Below, one piece after another: positions 1 to 8,834 of a stretch of DNA of 64,000 nucleotides; positions within the stretch are counted from its first letter, which is position 1, and each line of letters starts with the position of its first letter. This DNA is from Lachnospiraceae bacterium UBA4631 (lineage in GTDB: Bacteria > Bacillota > Clostridia > Lachnospirales > Lachnospiraceae), in contig DHMX01000015.1 in assembly GCA_002406015.1 (NCBI GenBank), positions 84,956 to 148,955 of the forward strand, written 5' to 3'. The translations under genes and the position numbers were made by a program. The notes under the pieces were generated by a model. The model worked only from the letters and a program-made list of their open reading frames with translations. It was not told the origin of the DNA and searched no databases.

Positions 1-148
1 ACTATAATACGGTATGTAGGAAGATATATGTAATAAGACTATAATATGGTATGTAGAAAGGTATATGTAATAAGACTATAATACGGTATGTAGGAAGGTA
101 TATGTAATAAGACTATAATACGGTATGTAGGAGGACATATGAGATAAG
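1..148. repeat. 37-bp tandem direct repeat, about four copies
   Basis: Three near-identical contiguous 37-bp units (1-37, 38-74, 75-111) are followed by a diverging fourth copy (112 to about 148) that runs into the leader of the aminotransferase gene. Each unit begins ACTATAATA and so carries a perfect TATAAT, followed by GGTATGTAG and a purine-rich tract. The units differ at only a few positions. The array continues to the window edge, so the true copy number is unknown. No spacers separate the units. It could be a slippage-prone upstream region; its role is unknown. Confidence 0.9.
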
Positions 149-177
149 ATAAAAAGAAGCATAAGGAGAGGGTACAG

Positions 178-1383
178 ATGGAGCAATTGGCTATTTTTGG
201 TGGCACACCGGTGAGAGAGACAAAGATTTATTACGGACACCAATATATTGACCAGCAGGATATTGATGCAGTGGTAAATGTATTAAAAAGTGATTTTTTA
301 ACGTGCGGACCTGAAATTGAACATTTAGAGCAGGCTTTGTGCGATTTGACAGGAGCCAGATATGCAGTTGTTGTCAGCAATGGTACGGCGGCTTTGCACG
401 CAGCCTGCTATGCGGCAGGAATCGGTGAGGGCGACCAGGTGATTACAACTCCTATAACCTTTGCAGCATCTGCCAATACAACCTTATATTGTGGGGGAAC
501 TCCTGTATTTGCAGATATTTGTCCGGATACCTATAATATTGCACCGGAAGAAATAGAACGCAAGATAACAGATGCTACCAGAGCGGTAGTTGCGGTTGAT
601 TATACCGGACAGGCAGTGGATTTGAACCTTATTAAGGAGATATGCAGACAGCATAAGCTGGTATTAATTGAAGATGGAGCACATTCCATTGGAACAACGT
701 ATAATGGGATTCCGGTTGGACAAATTGCAGATATGACAACATTTAGTTTTCATCCGGTAAAGACTGTGACCGGAGGAGAAGGCGGAGCTATTTTAACGAA
801 TTCTCCTGAATATTATGAAAAACTATTGCTGTTTCGGTCTCATGGAATTACCAGAAATGAAAAGCTTATGTCCAAGAAAACAGAGGGAGACTGGTATTAC
901 GAGCAAATTGATTTGGGATATAATTACCGGATGACAGATATGCAGGCGGCATTGATTCGCAGTCAATTAAATAAGCTGCCACTATTTAAGAAGCGGCGGC
1001 AGGAAATTGTAAAAAAATATGATGCGGCATTTTCTAACCTTCCCGGTGTCATTTTACAACAGGAAATTCCGGAGTCCGATACTGCCAGACATTTATACAT
1101 TTTGCAACTGGATTTAGAAAAATTAACTGCAGGAAGAAAAGAAATATTTGATGCATTAAAGGCAGAAAACGTCTGTTGCAATGTGCATTATATTCCGATT
1201 TATTATTTTCCGTATTATCAAAAATTAGGATATAAAAAGGGCTGCTGTCCGAATGCTGAATATTTGTATGAAAGAATGATTAGTATTCCGCTATATTATG
1301 CAATGACGGATGAAGATGTTGAAAGCGTAATATGTGCGGTCAAAAAGGTATTGACTTATTACCAGAAAGCAGAGAACCGGTAA
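178..1383 (+). CDS. pseC: DegT/DnrJ/EryC1/StrS aminotransferase, PseC-like
   Basis: This is a 401-residue PLP-dependent sugar aminotransferase. Visible motifs are SNGTAALH (67-74), EDGAHS (165-170) and SFHPVKTVTGGEGG, with the Schiff-base lysine at about K195. The FHPVKT form and the N-terminal GGTPVR are typical of PseC, which makes the 4-amino sugar UDP-4-amino-4,6-dideoxy-N-acetyl-beta-L-altrosamine in the pseudaminic acid pathway used for flagellin or surface glycosylation. The start follows a purine-rich AAGGAGAGG Shine-Dalgarno. No other pse gene follows; partners such as pseB would have to lie to the left of the window. A strong terminator follows. The family is certain; the exact sugar substrate is inferred. 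Confidence 0.85.
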   Translation: MEQLAIFGGTPVRETKIYYGHQYIDQQDIDAVVNVLKSDFLTCGPEIEHLEQALCDLTGARYAVVVSNGTAALHAACYAAGIGEGDQVITTPITFAASANTTLYCGGTPVFADICPDTYNIAPEEIERKITDATRAVVAVDYTGQAVDLNLIKEICRQHKLVLIEDGAHSIGTTYNGIPVGQIADMTTFSFHPVKTVTGGEGGAILTNSPEYYEKLLLFRSHGITRNEKLMSKKTEGDWYYEQIDLGYNYRMTDMQAALIRSQLNKLPLFKKRRQEIVKKYDAAFSNLPGVILQQEIPESDTARHLYILQLDLEKLTAGRKEIFDALKAENVCCNVHYIPIYYFPYYQKLGYKKGCCPNAEYLYERMISIPLYYAMTDEDVESVICAVKKVLTYYQKAENR

Positions 1384-1410
1384 TATATAATCGAATATTG
1401 ACAGTGAATA

Positions 1411-1460
1411 ATAGATATAGTATACTTTTGTTCAAGCAAGTATACTATATCTATTTTTCT
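1411..1460 (+). terminator. intrinsic terminator after pseC
   Basis: A perfect 16-bp stem (1411-1426 with 1439-1454), a 12-nt loop, and a short T-rich tail. The stem is AT-rich. Confidence 0.8.
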
Positions 1461-1632
1461 ATTCATTCAAGGCAGTAAAAGCTGTTTCTTAAGAAAAAGA
1501 ATTCTTGCGGACATTTCAATGATTAATAAGCAGGGATTCTTGCAGAAATAAGCGTGCATACGATGAATGGTTTATATGAAAGAGGAGCATTTACCGTTGA
1601 ATCGGGAATCCCGGAACAGGAGGAACGATTCT

Positions 1633-2787
1633 ATGGGAAAGAAGGACATAATACAAAAGCTCTATACCGAAGATAACCGTATATTTGCAGATGTTGTAAA
1701 TTTTATGCTGTATGACGGCAGGGAGGTCATTTGTCCGGAGGATTTAGAGGAGTTAAGCTGTGAACAGGTAATGCTGGCAGAACGTGAGGATTTCCATGCG
1801 GAAAAAGAAAAGAATGGGAAACACCGGTCAGCAAAATACATAGGACTTCAGCGGTATCGGGATGTGCAGAAAAGGCTGGTGATTCGGCAGGCAAAGGATA
1901 CAGTATATGTATTAATTTGTCTGGAAAATCAGTCAGAGGTACATTATGCCATGCCAATACGGAATATGTTAAATGATGCACTGAATTATGCAAGACAGGT
2001 GGAAACGTTATCCAAGCAATATTTCTTAAAAGCAAAGGATTTAAAGGCAGGCAGCTTTGAAGTAGACACTCACCAAACAGACAATCTTGGAACAGACAAT
2101 TCCGGAATAAAAAATTCTCAAACAGGTATTTCCGAAACAGAAAATTCTCAAATAGATATTCACAACAGAAATCGCAAGGAATTTTTATCCGGCATACACA
2201 AAGATGACAAATTGCTTCCGGTGATTTCGTTTGTTCTGTTGTTTCAGGATAAAGAATGGGATGGACCCATTTCCGTTCATGAAATGTTATGCACCGATGA
2301 CCCTGCAATTTTAAGGTATGTTCAGGATTATAAGTTGAACCTGATTGTACCGGCAGAATTGACAGAAGAAGCCTTGAAGAAATTTCACAGCAGTTTACGG
2401 GAAGTATTAAGCTTTATAAAATACTCTAAAGATAAGGAGCAAATGAACCGCTTAATAGAGGAAAACTCCGCTCGTTTTTCCAGAATGGAGAAGGAAGCAG
2501 TTGCGGTAATTAACCTGTTTACCGGCACGAATATAGAAATCAAAGAAGAAGAGGAAGTGATAAATATGTGTAAGGCATGGGAAGATATGGGAGAAGAAAA
2601 GCGGGCAATTGGACGAGCAGAAGGGATAAAAGCTGGTAGAATAGAAGGTATAAAAGTTGCTCGCACAGAAAGCATGGAAAAGCAAAAGCGAATCGTTCAA
2701 AACATGGTAGATAGAGGATATTCAATAGAAGACATTATGGCAATCATGGAATGCAGCCCGGAAGAATTGCAGGAGTTTATTGGATAA
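1633..2787 (+). CDS. Rpn-family (PD-(D/E)XK) recombination-promoting nuclease / putative transposase
   Basis: A 384-residue protein with the organisation of clostridial Rpn/PDDEXK transposase-family proteins. The N terminus (MGKKDIIQKLY...IFADVVNFMLY) is followed by a nuclease-like core with VYVLICLENQSEV, and the C-terminal tail is RAEGIKAGRIEGIKVAR-like and charged. The frame is open upstream to 1567, but an AGGAGG at 1618-1623 lies 9 nt before the ATG at 1633, so I use that start. Residues of about 155-185 are low complexity (TDN/SQT/SET-type repeats), probably a slippage-expanded linker. Rpn proteins are DNA endonucleases linked to recombination or phage defence and occur as many paralogues per genome. 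It stands alone between two terminators. Confidence 0.75.
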   Translation: MGKKDIIQKLYTEDNRIFADVVNFMLYDGREVICPEDLEELSCEQVMLAEREDFHAEKEKNGKHRSAKYIGLQRYRDVQKRLVIRQAKDTVYVLICLENQSEVHYAMPIRNMLNDALNYARQVETLSKQYFLKAKDLKAGSFEVDTHQTDNLGTDNSGIKNSQTGISETENSQIDIHNRNRKEFLSGIHKDDKLLPVISFVLLFQDKEWDGPISVHEMLCTDDPAILRYVQDYKLNLIVPAELTEEALKKFHSSLREVLSFIKYSKDKEQMNRLIEENSARFSRMEKEAVAVINLFTGTNIEIKEEEEVINMCKAWEDMGEEKRAIGRAEGIKAGRIEGIKVARTESMEKQKRIVQNMVDRGYSIEDIMAIMECSPEELQEFIG

Positions 2788-2795
2788 TACTATAA

Positions 2796-2845
2796 CAAAA
2801 AGAAACGGTTTCTTACAAGCTTTTGCAAGAAGCCGTTTCTTTTTC
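2796..2845 (+). terminator. intrinsic terminator after the Rpn gene
   Basis: AAAAAGAAACGG pairs with CCGTTTCTTTTT, with an inner TTCTT/AAGAA extension and a T run. Because it has an A-rich left arm it may also serve the convergent L,D-transpeptidase gene. Confidence 0.8.
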
Positions 2846-2872
2846 CTAAACAAGGTCTATCAAATCATGAAT

Positions 2873-4033
2873 TTATAACTCTGGGTCGGTAGGGTCCCAA
2901 GTCTGACCGTCCGGAATTGTAATAGAAGAAGGTTTTCCTAATGCACCGGCATTGTCACTGTTATAGATAGTTACCGTAGTTCCCGAAGGACAGTTATCAT
3001 AAATCCATTTTGCATCCTCTACGGATAAGCGGATACAGCCTGCGGAAGCAGAGGTGCCAAGCTTATTATATTCAGCTCCTTGTAAATCATAAATATTTGT
3101 CGAATTATAAGGAACGGAATGGAATAGAATCTGTCCGACAATACGACTGCAATACTGCCCATAGGAATTATGGATTAATGCATGCCAGCGGTATTTTTGA
3201 CCAATGGAGTAGGTTCCGATTGGAGTAACAGGACCCGTAGAACATACCATGGACTTAATTGCAGAATTGTCGGCATAGATAGTCACACAATTCATTTGTT
3301 TGTTTACCCAGATAGCAACTGTTTCTGTCCGCTCTCCGGAAGGAGTCCATGCACCGCTGATTTCCAGTACATATCCATCAATTGTAGTATTGTAAGCCAT
3401 TTCTCCGGAATCATAGAAATAGTACCATTTTTGATTTGCTTGCTGCCAGCCGGTCAGCATAGCTCCGCTTGGTGAGAAAAAGTACCATTTACCGGAAATG
3501 TAACCCCATTCAACATCCATAGCTCCGCTTGGAGATAAATAATACCAGTCATCCTTATAGCTGAACCATCCGGTTAACATGGCACCGCTGTCAGTCAGAT
3601 AGTACCAAGTACCGTTATCATTAAACCAACCGGTTATCATATCCCCATTTCCGGTCATATAGTACCATAATCCATTGTCATACACCCAACCGGTCTGCAT
3701 AGCCCCGCTTGGAGATAAATAATACCAGTCATCCTTATAGCTTACCCAGCCGGTTTGCATGGCACCGCTCTCGGACAGATAGTACCAAGTGCCGTTATCA
3801 TTAAGCCAACCGGTTACCATCTTGCCCTCCTGCGTCAGATAATACCAAGTGTTATTAAGTTTTAACCAGCCGGTTGTACGTTGACCGGAGGAATAGTAGT
3901 ACCATGTACCATCCTCAAGAGACCATCCATTTGTAACCGGGCTTGCATTAGCTGTAGTAATTCCGATGCCTAGAGATATAAGGCAGGCAATTAAAACAGA
4001 GTGCCATGAAAAAATATGTACCAATCGTTTCAT
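2873..4033 (-). CDS. L,D-transpeptidase with nine cell-wall-binding repeats
   Basis: This 386-residue exported protein has three parts. A signal peptide covers residues 1 to about 30. Nine tandem repeats of about 20 residues with the GW...WYYL...SGAM...TGW pattern follow; these are choline/glucan-binding type cell-wall repeats. A C-terminal YkuD domain holds the HSVPY motif and the SAGCIRL catalytic motif with C333. YkuD enzymes make 3-3 cross-links in peptidoglycan or attach proteins to it. The start is the only plausible one, although the AAAGGA upstream is rather far from the ATG. A paralogous YkuD domain lies at 31978-33513 and shares KWIYDNCPSGT and the WDPTDP tail. The repeats suggest anchoring to a decorated wall polymer. 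Confidence 0.9.
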   Translation of the reverse strand: MKRLVHIFSWHSVLIACLISLGIGITTANASPVTNGWSLEDGTWYYYSSGQRTTGWLKLNNTWYYLTQEGKMVTGWLNDNGTWYYLSESGAMQTGWVSYKDDWYYLSPSGAMQTGWVYDNGLWYYMTGNGDMITGWFNDNGTWYYLTDSGAMLTGWFSYKDDWYYLSPSGAMDVEWGYISGKWYFFSPSGAMLTGWQQANQKWYYFYDSGEMAYNTTIDGYVLEISGAWTPSGERTETVAIWVNKQMNCVTIYADNSAIKSMVCSTGPVTPIGTYSIGQKYRWHALIHNSYGQYCSRIVGQILFHSVPYNSTNIYDLQGAEYNKLGTSASAGCIRLSVEDAKWIYDNCPSGTTVTIYNSDNAGALGKPSSITIPDGQTWDPTDPEL

Positions 4034-4263
4034 TTGTTCTAGCTAAATTCCTTTCTCTTTATTGTAGAATCGCGAGTGAGCGTTGCTCCCTCCATGCATT
4101 TCGCAAAATTCACCCTTGCAAGCAAGTGATTTTGCTCTATTATATCATTAAATAAAGGGGAATACCATGGTCGTTTTCACACTTTTTTCAAACTCTGTTC
4201 ACAGAATGAATGTAAAATCCAGGTAAATTAATAGTATCAGATAGAGAGAATGGAGGAATGGAT

Positions 4264-5031
4264 ATGGGAAAAGAGGCGAATATATTCAAACGCTATGAAG
4301 TGAAATATCTGCTGACAGAAGAACAATATGAAGAATTGAGAGAACGGACAAAGGAACATTTAATAGAAGACAGCTATGGAGAGACTACCATTTGCAATTG
4401 CTATTTTGACACATCAGATTATCGATTAATTCGTACTTCTTTGGAAAAGCCGGTATATAAGGAAAAATTAAGACTGAGAAGCTACGGAACGCCGGAGCAG
4501 CCGGATAAGCAGGTATTTTTGGAATTAAAGAAAAAATATCGTGGAATTGTTTACAAGCGAAGAGAATGTATGAATTATCAGGAGGCTGAAGAATATGTCC
4601 TGCAAGGAGTCAAGCCGGAGAAGGATACACAGATTCTTCGGGAAATAGATTGGGCAATGCATTATTACGGAAGATTAATTCCGGCAATGAATCTTTCCTA
4701 TCAACGAATTGCAATGTATGAAAAGCAACCGGAAGGAGCAGCAGAGGTAACAGAGCAGTGTGGTACACACACCGGTAATCTGGATTTGCGGATAACATTT
4801 GACCGGAATATTTTGTGGAGAACCGAACACCTTCGGTTGAAGGATGGTGTATATGGAAATGAATTGCTGGAGCCGGGGCAGAGAATCATGGAAGTGAAAA
4901 CGCCCGGTGCAATTCCAAGATGGTTTGCAGATATTTTGGATGAAATGAAGCTGTATCCCGTTTCATTTTCAAAATACGGCAGAGCCTATCAGGCATGGAT
5001 GATGAGAGAACAAAACGGACGTATCGCATGA
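4264..5031 (+). CDS. VTC-domain polyphosphate polymerase family protein
   Basis: A 255-residue protein with the VTC fold signatures: FKRYEVKYLL near the N terminus, CNCYFDT, the basic patch KEKLRLRSYG, a FLELKKKYRGIVYKRR stretch, and the late EVKTPGAIP and FSKYGRAY. These basic strands line the tunnel in which yeast Vtc4 polymerises polyphosphate from ATP. In bacteria the family is cytosolic and almost always paired with DUF4956 membrane proteins, as here. A GGAGGA directly abuts an ATG at 4258, so the ATG at 4264 (6-nt spacing) is chosen. The DUF4956 gene follows 13 nt downstream. Polymerase activity is inferred from the family. Confidence 0.85.
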   Translation: MGKEANIFKRYEVKYLLTEEQYEELRERTKEHLIEDSYGETTICNCYFDTSDYRLIRTSLEKPVYKEKLRLRSYGTPEQPDKQVFLELKKKYRGIVYKRRECMNYQEAEEYVLQGVKPEKDTQILREIDWAMHYYGRLIPAMNLSYQRIAMYEKQPEGAAEVTEQCGTHTGNLDLRITFDRNILWRTEHLRLKDGVYGNELLEPGQRIMEVKTPGAIPRWFADILDEMKLYPVSFSKYGRAYQAWMMREQNGRIA

Positions 5032-5044
5032 GGAGGGAAGAACT

Positions 5045-5743
5045 ATGAGTCAATTAATGGAATCTGTATTTAATCAAACAACAACCGTCAATAGCAGCGT
5101 AACCGTACAGAGCTTACTTTTATGTATGGGAGCAGCCTTTGTGCTGGGGCTTGCTATTGCAGGAATCTATATGTTTCGGAATACCTATACCAAGAGCTTT
5201 GTAATTACATTAGTATTAATGCCGGCAATTGTGCAGTTGATTATTATGCTGGTAAACGGAAACATCGGGGCAGGAATTGCAGTTATGGGTGCATTTTCAC
5301 TGGTACGGTTTCGTTCCGCACAAGGAACTGCAAGAGAAATCAGCAGTCTGTTTCTTGCCATGGCAGTCGGCTTGGCATTAGGAATGGGATATATAGGTGT
5401 TGCAGCAATCTTTACCTTGATATTGGGAATCTTCACATTGATATTGGAGCTCCTTCACTTTGGGGAAAAGAAGAAGCAGGAATTACAGCTTCGGATTACC
5501 ATACCGGAATCCTTGGACTATACGCAGGTATTCGATGAGGTCTTTCAGGAATATGCCAAGAGCTGGAAATTAGTACAGGTAAAGACAACCAACATGGGAA
5601 GTATGTTTAAGCTGGAATACCGTGTAACTCTAAATGAAGCAAAGCAGGAGAAAGAAATGATAGATGCCATTCGATGCAGAAATGGAAATCTGGAAATTCT
5701 CTGTAACTACGGAACAAATCAGACAGAAGGACAGGTATTATAA
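5045..5743 (+). CDS. DUF4956 membrane protein
   Basis: A 232-residue protein. About four hydrophobic segments (residues 20-140) are followed by a soluble C-terminal domain of about 90 residues. The loop GAFSLVRFRSAQGTARE is the hallmark of DUF4956. The RBS is AGGAGGGAAG. The family co-occurs with VTC proteins and with CotH or secreted carbohydrate-binding proteins, so it may be the membrane component of a polyphosphate- or surface-related system. Its biochemical role is not established. It is probably cotranscribed with both neighbours (13 nt and 17 nt gaps). Confidence 0.85.
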   Translation: MSQLMESVFNQTTTVNSSVTVQSLLLCMGAAFVLGLAIAGIYMFRNTYTKSFVITLVLMPAIVQLIIMLVNGNIGAGIAVMGAFSLVRFRSAQGTAREISSLFLAMAVGLALGMGYIGVAAIFTLILGIFTLILELLHFGEKKKQELQLRITIPESLDYTQVFDEVFQEYAKSWKLVQVKTTNMGSMFKLEYRVTLNEAKQEKEMIDAIRCRNGNLEILCNYGTNQTEGQVL

Positions 5744-5760
5744 GAAATGGAGGAATTAGT

Positions 5761-7323
5761 ATGAGACGAAAATCAATTTCTATTATTTTAATTGCAGCAA
5801 TGTTAGCGATGGGCAGTACCGGATGTGCGACACTTAACACCACAGGAAGCAGCGGGTCGGGAACCGTAAATGAAGCCACACAGGCAAGTCAAACCGATGG
5901 AATCCAGATTCAGTTATCGGATGATAAAATCACAGCCGACAGTAATTCCGTTGAGATTTCCAATAATGTGGTAACAATTACAGAAGCAGGAACCTATGTA
6001 TTGTCAGGCGAATTATCGGATGGAAGAATTGTGGTAGATACCGATAAGGATGCGGAAGTGGAGCTAGTGTTAAACGGAGTAACCCTAACCTGCTCCAATT
6101 ATGCACCTATTAAAATCGTAAAGGCAGGAACCACCACGATTACACTGGCAGACGGAACCGAAAATACATTAAATGATGGTGCTACCTATGACTTAGAGGA
6201 TGAAGATGACAATACCGATGCCGTAATTTTCAGTAAGGATGATTTGGTTCTGCAAGGCGGAGGTACATTATATATAAACGGAACATATAAGCATGGTATC
6301 GTCTGCAAGGACAATCTGGAAATCAAAGACGGAACCTATATTATCGAGGCAGCAGAGGATGGAGTAAATGCGAATGACAGTCTTACCGTAAATGGAGGTA
6401 TATTCCATATATCTGCCGGTGATGACGGTATGCACGTAGATGAAATATTTACAGTCAACAACGGAGATATAACCGTTGCAGAAAGCTATGAAGGCTTAGA
6501 AGGGCATCAGGTTATTATTAACAACGGAACTATAACCATTACATCATCCGATGATGGAATTAATTCCAACAGCGGCAGCAATTCTTCATCCGATACAGAT
6601 AACGCACAGGCAGATGTACAGACCGATGCACAAGCAGAAGCCGGACAGCAGTCAGAGAATCCTCCGGAAATGCCGGATGGAACAGCACCGGGAGAAAATG
6701 GTGAAATGCCAGAAATGCCGGATGGAACCACACCGGGAGGAAACGGTGAAATGCCGGAAATGCCGGATGGAACAGCACCGGGAGGAAACGGTGAAGTGCC
6801 GGAACTGCCGGACGGAACTACACCGGGGGCAAATGGTGAAATGCAAAACAGCGGTATGCCGGGAGCTGGCGGTGGCATGATAGATATGGATGCTGACGAG
6901 GATTCCCTGCTTCAGATAAACGGAGGCACAATTACAATTAATGCCGGTGGTGATGGTTTGGACTCAAACGGTGTTCTTGAAGTAACCGGAGGAACCGTCT
7001 ATGTCAGCGGGGCAGCAAACAACGGTGACGGAGCTTTAGACTATGGAATCTCATCAAGCATCACCGGAGGAACTGTAATTGCAGCAGGCTTTAGTGGAAT
7101 GGCAGAGGGATTTGGTTCAGATTCTACACAGCTTAGTTATCTGTATAACACCAGCCAGACAATGTCTGCCGGAACGGAAATAATCGTGAAGGATAGCAGC
7201 GGTGCCGTTATCTTATCATGGGCTCCGGATAAAGAATTTAACAGTGTAGTTGTATCGTCTCCGGAATTTACCTCGGACGAAACCTATACCATCGTAATCG
7301 GAGACTTGGAGGATTCTCTGTAA
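5761..7323 (+). CDS. secreted carbohydrate-binding-domain (DUF4353-type) lipoprotein
   Basis: A 520-residue exported protein. The N terminus is a lipoprotein-like signal with Cys at about residue 22 (MGSTGC). It is followed by a long right-handed beta-helix-like region rich in G/N/D turns: repeated TITL, LTVNGG, DDGINSN and DDGMHVDE motifs typical of the DUF4353 carbohydrate-binding family. Residues of about 300-365 form an inserted low-complexity linker with four PEMPDGT-PGGNGE repeats. The helix then resumes (ITINAGGDGLDSNG) and ends in a small sandwich-like tail. Its place after VTC and DUF4956 matches the known CotH/DUF4353 association. The ligand is unknown. Confidence 0.8.
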   Translation: MRRKSISIILIAAMLAMGSTGCATLNTTGSSGSGTVNEATQASQTDGIQIQLSDDKITADSNSVEISNNVVTITEAGTYVLSGELSDGRIVVDTDKDAEVELVLNGVTLTCSNYAPIKIVKAGTTTITLADGTENTLNDGATYDLEDEDDNTDAVIFSKDDLVLQGGGTLYINGTYKHGIVCKDNLEIKDGTYIIEAAEDGVNANDSLTVNGGIFHISAGDDGMHVDEIFTVNNGDITVAESYEGLEGHQVIINNGTITITSSDDGINSNSGSNSSSDTDNAQADVQTDAQAEAGQQSENPPEMPDGTAPGENGEMPEMPDGTTPGGNGEMPEMPDGTAPGGNGEVPELPDGTTPGANGEMQNSGMPGAGGGMIDMDADEDSLLQINGGTITINAGGDGLDSNGVLEVTGGTVYVSGAANNGDGALDYGISSSITGGTVIAAGFSGMAEGFGSDSTQLSYLYNTSQTMSAGTEIIVKDSSGAVILSWAPDKEFNSVVVSSPEFTSDETYTIVIGDLEDSL

Positions 7324-7369
7324 GACAGCAAGTGAGGTCTGATATTCTACGGTCTGTTACGAAAAGGCA

Positions 7370-7398
7370 TTGACGAAAGAGCAGATTTGTAGTAAGGT
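7370..7398 (+). promoter_or_regulatory. candidate promoter of the SAM riboswitch-metK unit
   Basis: TTGACG (7370-7375), a 17-nt spacer, then TAAGGT (7393-7398), placed 27 nt before the S-box. The -10 is weak, but the ileS T-box is preceded by the same arrangement (TTGACA-17-TAAGGT). Confidence 0.45.
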
Positions 7399-7424
7399 GA
7401 ATTTGTAATTGCATAAAGCTACTT

Positions 7425-7554
7425 CTCTTATTAAGAACGGTGGAGGCAGAAGGGCCTGTGAAGCCGTAGCAACCCCAGATATGGAAGGTGCCAACCTGAG
7501 CGAGTAGGTATGAGAAATCATACAGCATCGGATAGATGAATCGAGCAATAAGAG
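7425..7554 (+). promoter_or_regulatory. SAM-I (S-box) riboswitch
   Basis: Conserved S-box blocks are present in order: P1 5' strand CTCTTATT, AAGAACGGTGGAGGCA, GGGCCTGTGAAGCC, GTAGCAACC, AAGGTGCCAACCTG, and the P1 3' strand AATAAGAG closing the element. It lies just upstream of metK and is followed by a terminator hairpin. High SAM should stabilise P1 and favour termination, so SAM shuts off its own synthetase. Confidence 0.95.
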
Positions 7555-7567
7555 GATTTGACATATA

Positions 7568-7600
7568 TTCAAGTCCGAAGATTCGGACTTGAATTTTTTT
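7568..7600 (+). terminator. riboswitch expression-platform terminator
   Basis: A 12-bp inverted repeat (TTCAAGTCCGAA at 7568-7579 with 7582-7593) is followed by seven Ts, 13 nt after the S-box P1 strand and 34 nt before metK. It is the switchable terminator of the SAM-I riboswitch. Confidence 0.9.
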
Positions 7601-7634
7601 AATTACAAATTAATCACAAAATGGAGGAAAAGAT

Positions 7635-8822
7635 ATGGAACAAAGATTGTTTACGTCAGAATCTGTAACCGAAGGACATCCGGACAAAATCTGCGACCAG
7701 ATTTCAGATGCAATTTTGGATGAATTATTAAAGCAGGACCCAATGAGCCGGGTAGCCTGTGAGACCTGTGTAACAACTGGACTGGTTCTGGTTATGGGCG
7801 AGATAACAACAAAGGGCTATGTAGATATTCAGAAGGTTGTACGCAATACCATTCGCGAAATTGGCTATGATCGTGCAAAGTATGGCTTTGACGCAGATAC
7901 CTGTGGTGTGATTACTGCACTTGATGAGCAGTCCGGTGATATTGCAATGGGTGTCAATCGGGCATTGGAAGCAAGAGAGTCGGAAATGACAAATGAAGAG
8001 ATAGAAGCCATCGGTGCAGGTGACCAGGGTATGATGTTCGGCTACGCAGTAAATGAGACAGAAGAGCTGATGCCGTATCCAATCGCATTGGCACACAGAC
8101 TGGCACGTAAGCTGACAGAGGTTCGAAAGGACGGAACACTTCCGTATTTAAGACCGGACGGAAAGACACAGGTAACGGTAGAGTATGACGAAAACGGAAA
8201 GCCATTCCGTTTGGATGCCGTTGTATTATCTACCCAGCATGATGAAAAGGTGACACAGGAACAGATTCATGAGGATATTAAAAAGTATGTCTTTGATACG
8301 GTATTACCGGCTCATATGGTGGATGCCGATACAAAGTTCTTTGTAAATCCAACCGGAAGATTTGTAATCGGTGGGCCGCATGGTGACAGCGGTCTGACCG
8401 GACGTAAGATTATTGTAGATACCTATGGTGGATACGGAAGACATGGCGGCGGAGCATTCTCCGGAAAGGATTGTACGAAGGTTGACCGTTCTGCAGCATA
8501 TGCCGCACGTTATGTAGCGAAGAATATTGTGGCAGCAGGCTTGGCAGAAAAATGTGAGATACAGTTATCTTATGCGATTGGAGTTGCAAGCCCGACCTCC
8601 ATTATGGTAGATACATTTGGAACCGGTAAGTTATCCGATGAAGCATTGATTCAGATGATTCGTGAGAACTTTGATTTGCGTCCGGCAGGAATTATTAAAA
8701 TGCTTGACCTGAGAAGACCAATTTATAAGCAGACCGCTGCTTATGGACATTTTGGCAGAACCGATTTGGACCTTCCTTGGGAAAAGACAGATAAGGTAGA
8801 GCTGTTAAAGAAATATCTTTAA
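7635..8822 (+). CDS. metK: S-adenosylmethionine synthase
   Basis: The 395-residue full-length enzyme converts methionine and ATP to SAM. It carries GHPDK (14-18), GAGDQGMMFGYA and the GGGAFSGKD phosphate-binding loop. The start follows ATGGAGGAAAAGAT, with GGAGG at normal spacing. It is the direct target of the upstream SAM-I riboswitch. ispE begins 12 nt after its stop, so the two are probably cotranscribed. Confidence 0.98.
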   Translation: MEQRLFTSESVTEGHPDKICDQISDAILDELLKQDPMSRVACETCVTTGLVLVMGEITTKGYVDIQKVVRNTIREIGYDRAKYGFDADTCGVITALDEQSGDIAMGVNRALEARESEMTNEEIEAIGAGDQGMMFGYAVNETEELMPYPIALAHRLARKLTEVRKDGTLPYLRPDGKTQVTVEYDENGKPFRLDAVVLSTQHDEKVTQEQIHEDIKKYVFDTVLPAHMVDADTKFFVNPTGRFVIGGPHGDSGLTGRKIIVDTYGGYGRHGGGAFSGKDCTKVDRSAAYAARYVAKNIVAAGLAEKCEIQLSYAIGVASPTSIMVDTFGTGKLSDEALIQMIRENFDLRPAGIIKMLDLRRPIYKQTAAYGHFGRTDLDLPWEKTDKVELLKKYL

Positions 8823-8834
8823 GAGGAATACGAG

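Noticed and set aside
1..148. CRISPR array
   Set aside because: The 37-bp units are directly contiguous with no spacers and no cas genes are nearby.
1727..2308. Antisense Cys/Phe-rich ORF in the Rpn gene
   Set aside because: Repeated LFENFLFRN peptide is the complement of the Rpn low-complexity linker.
6507..6878. Antisense Pro/Ser-rich ORF
   Set aside because: It mirrors the repeat linker of the beta-helix lipoprotein; there is no RBS and no independent coding signal.
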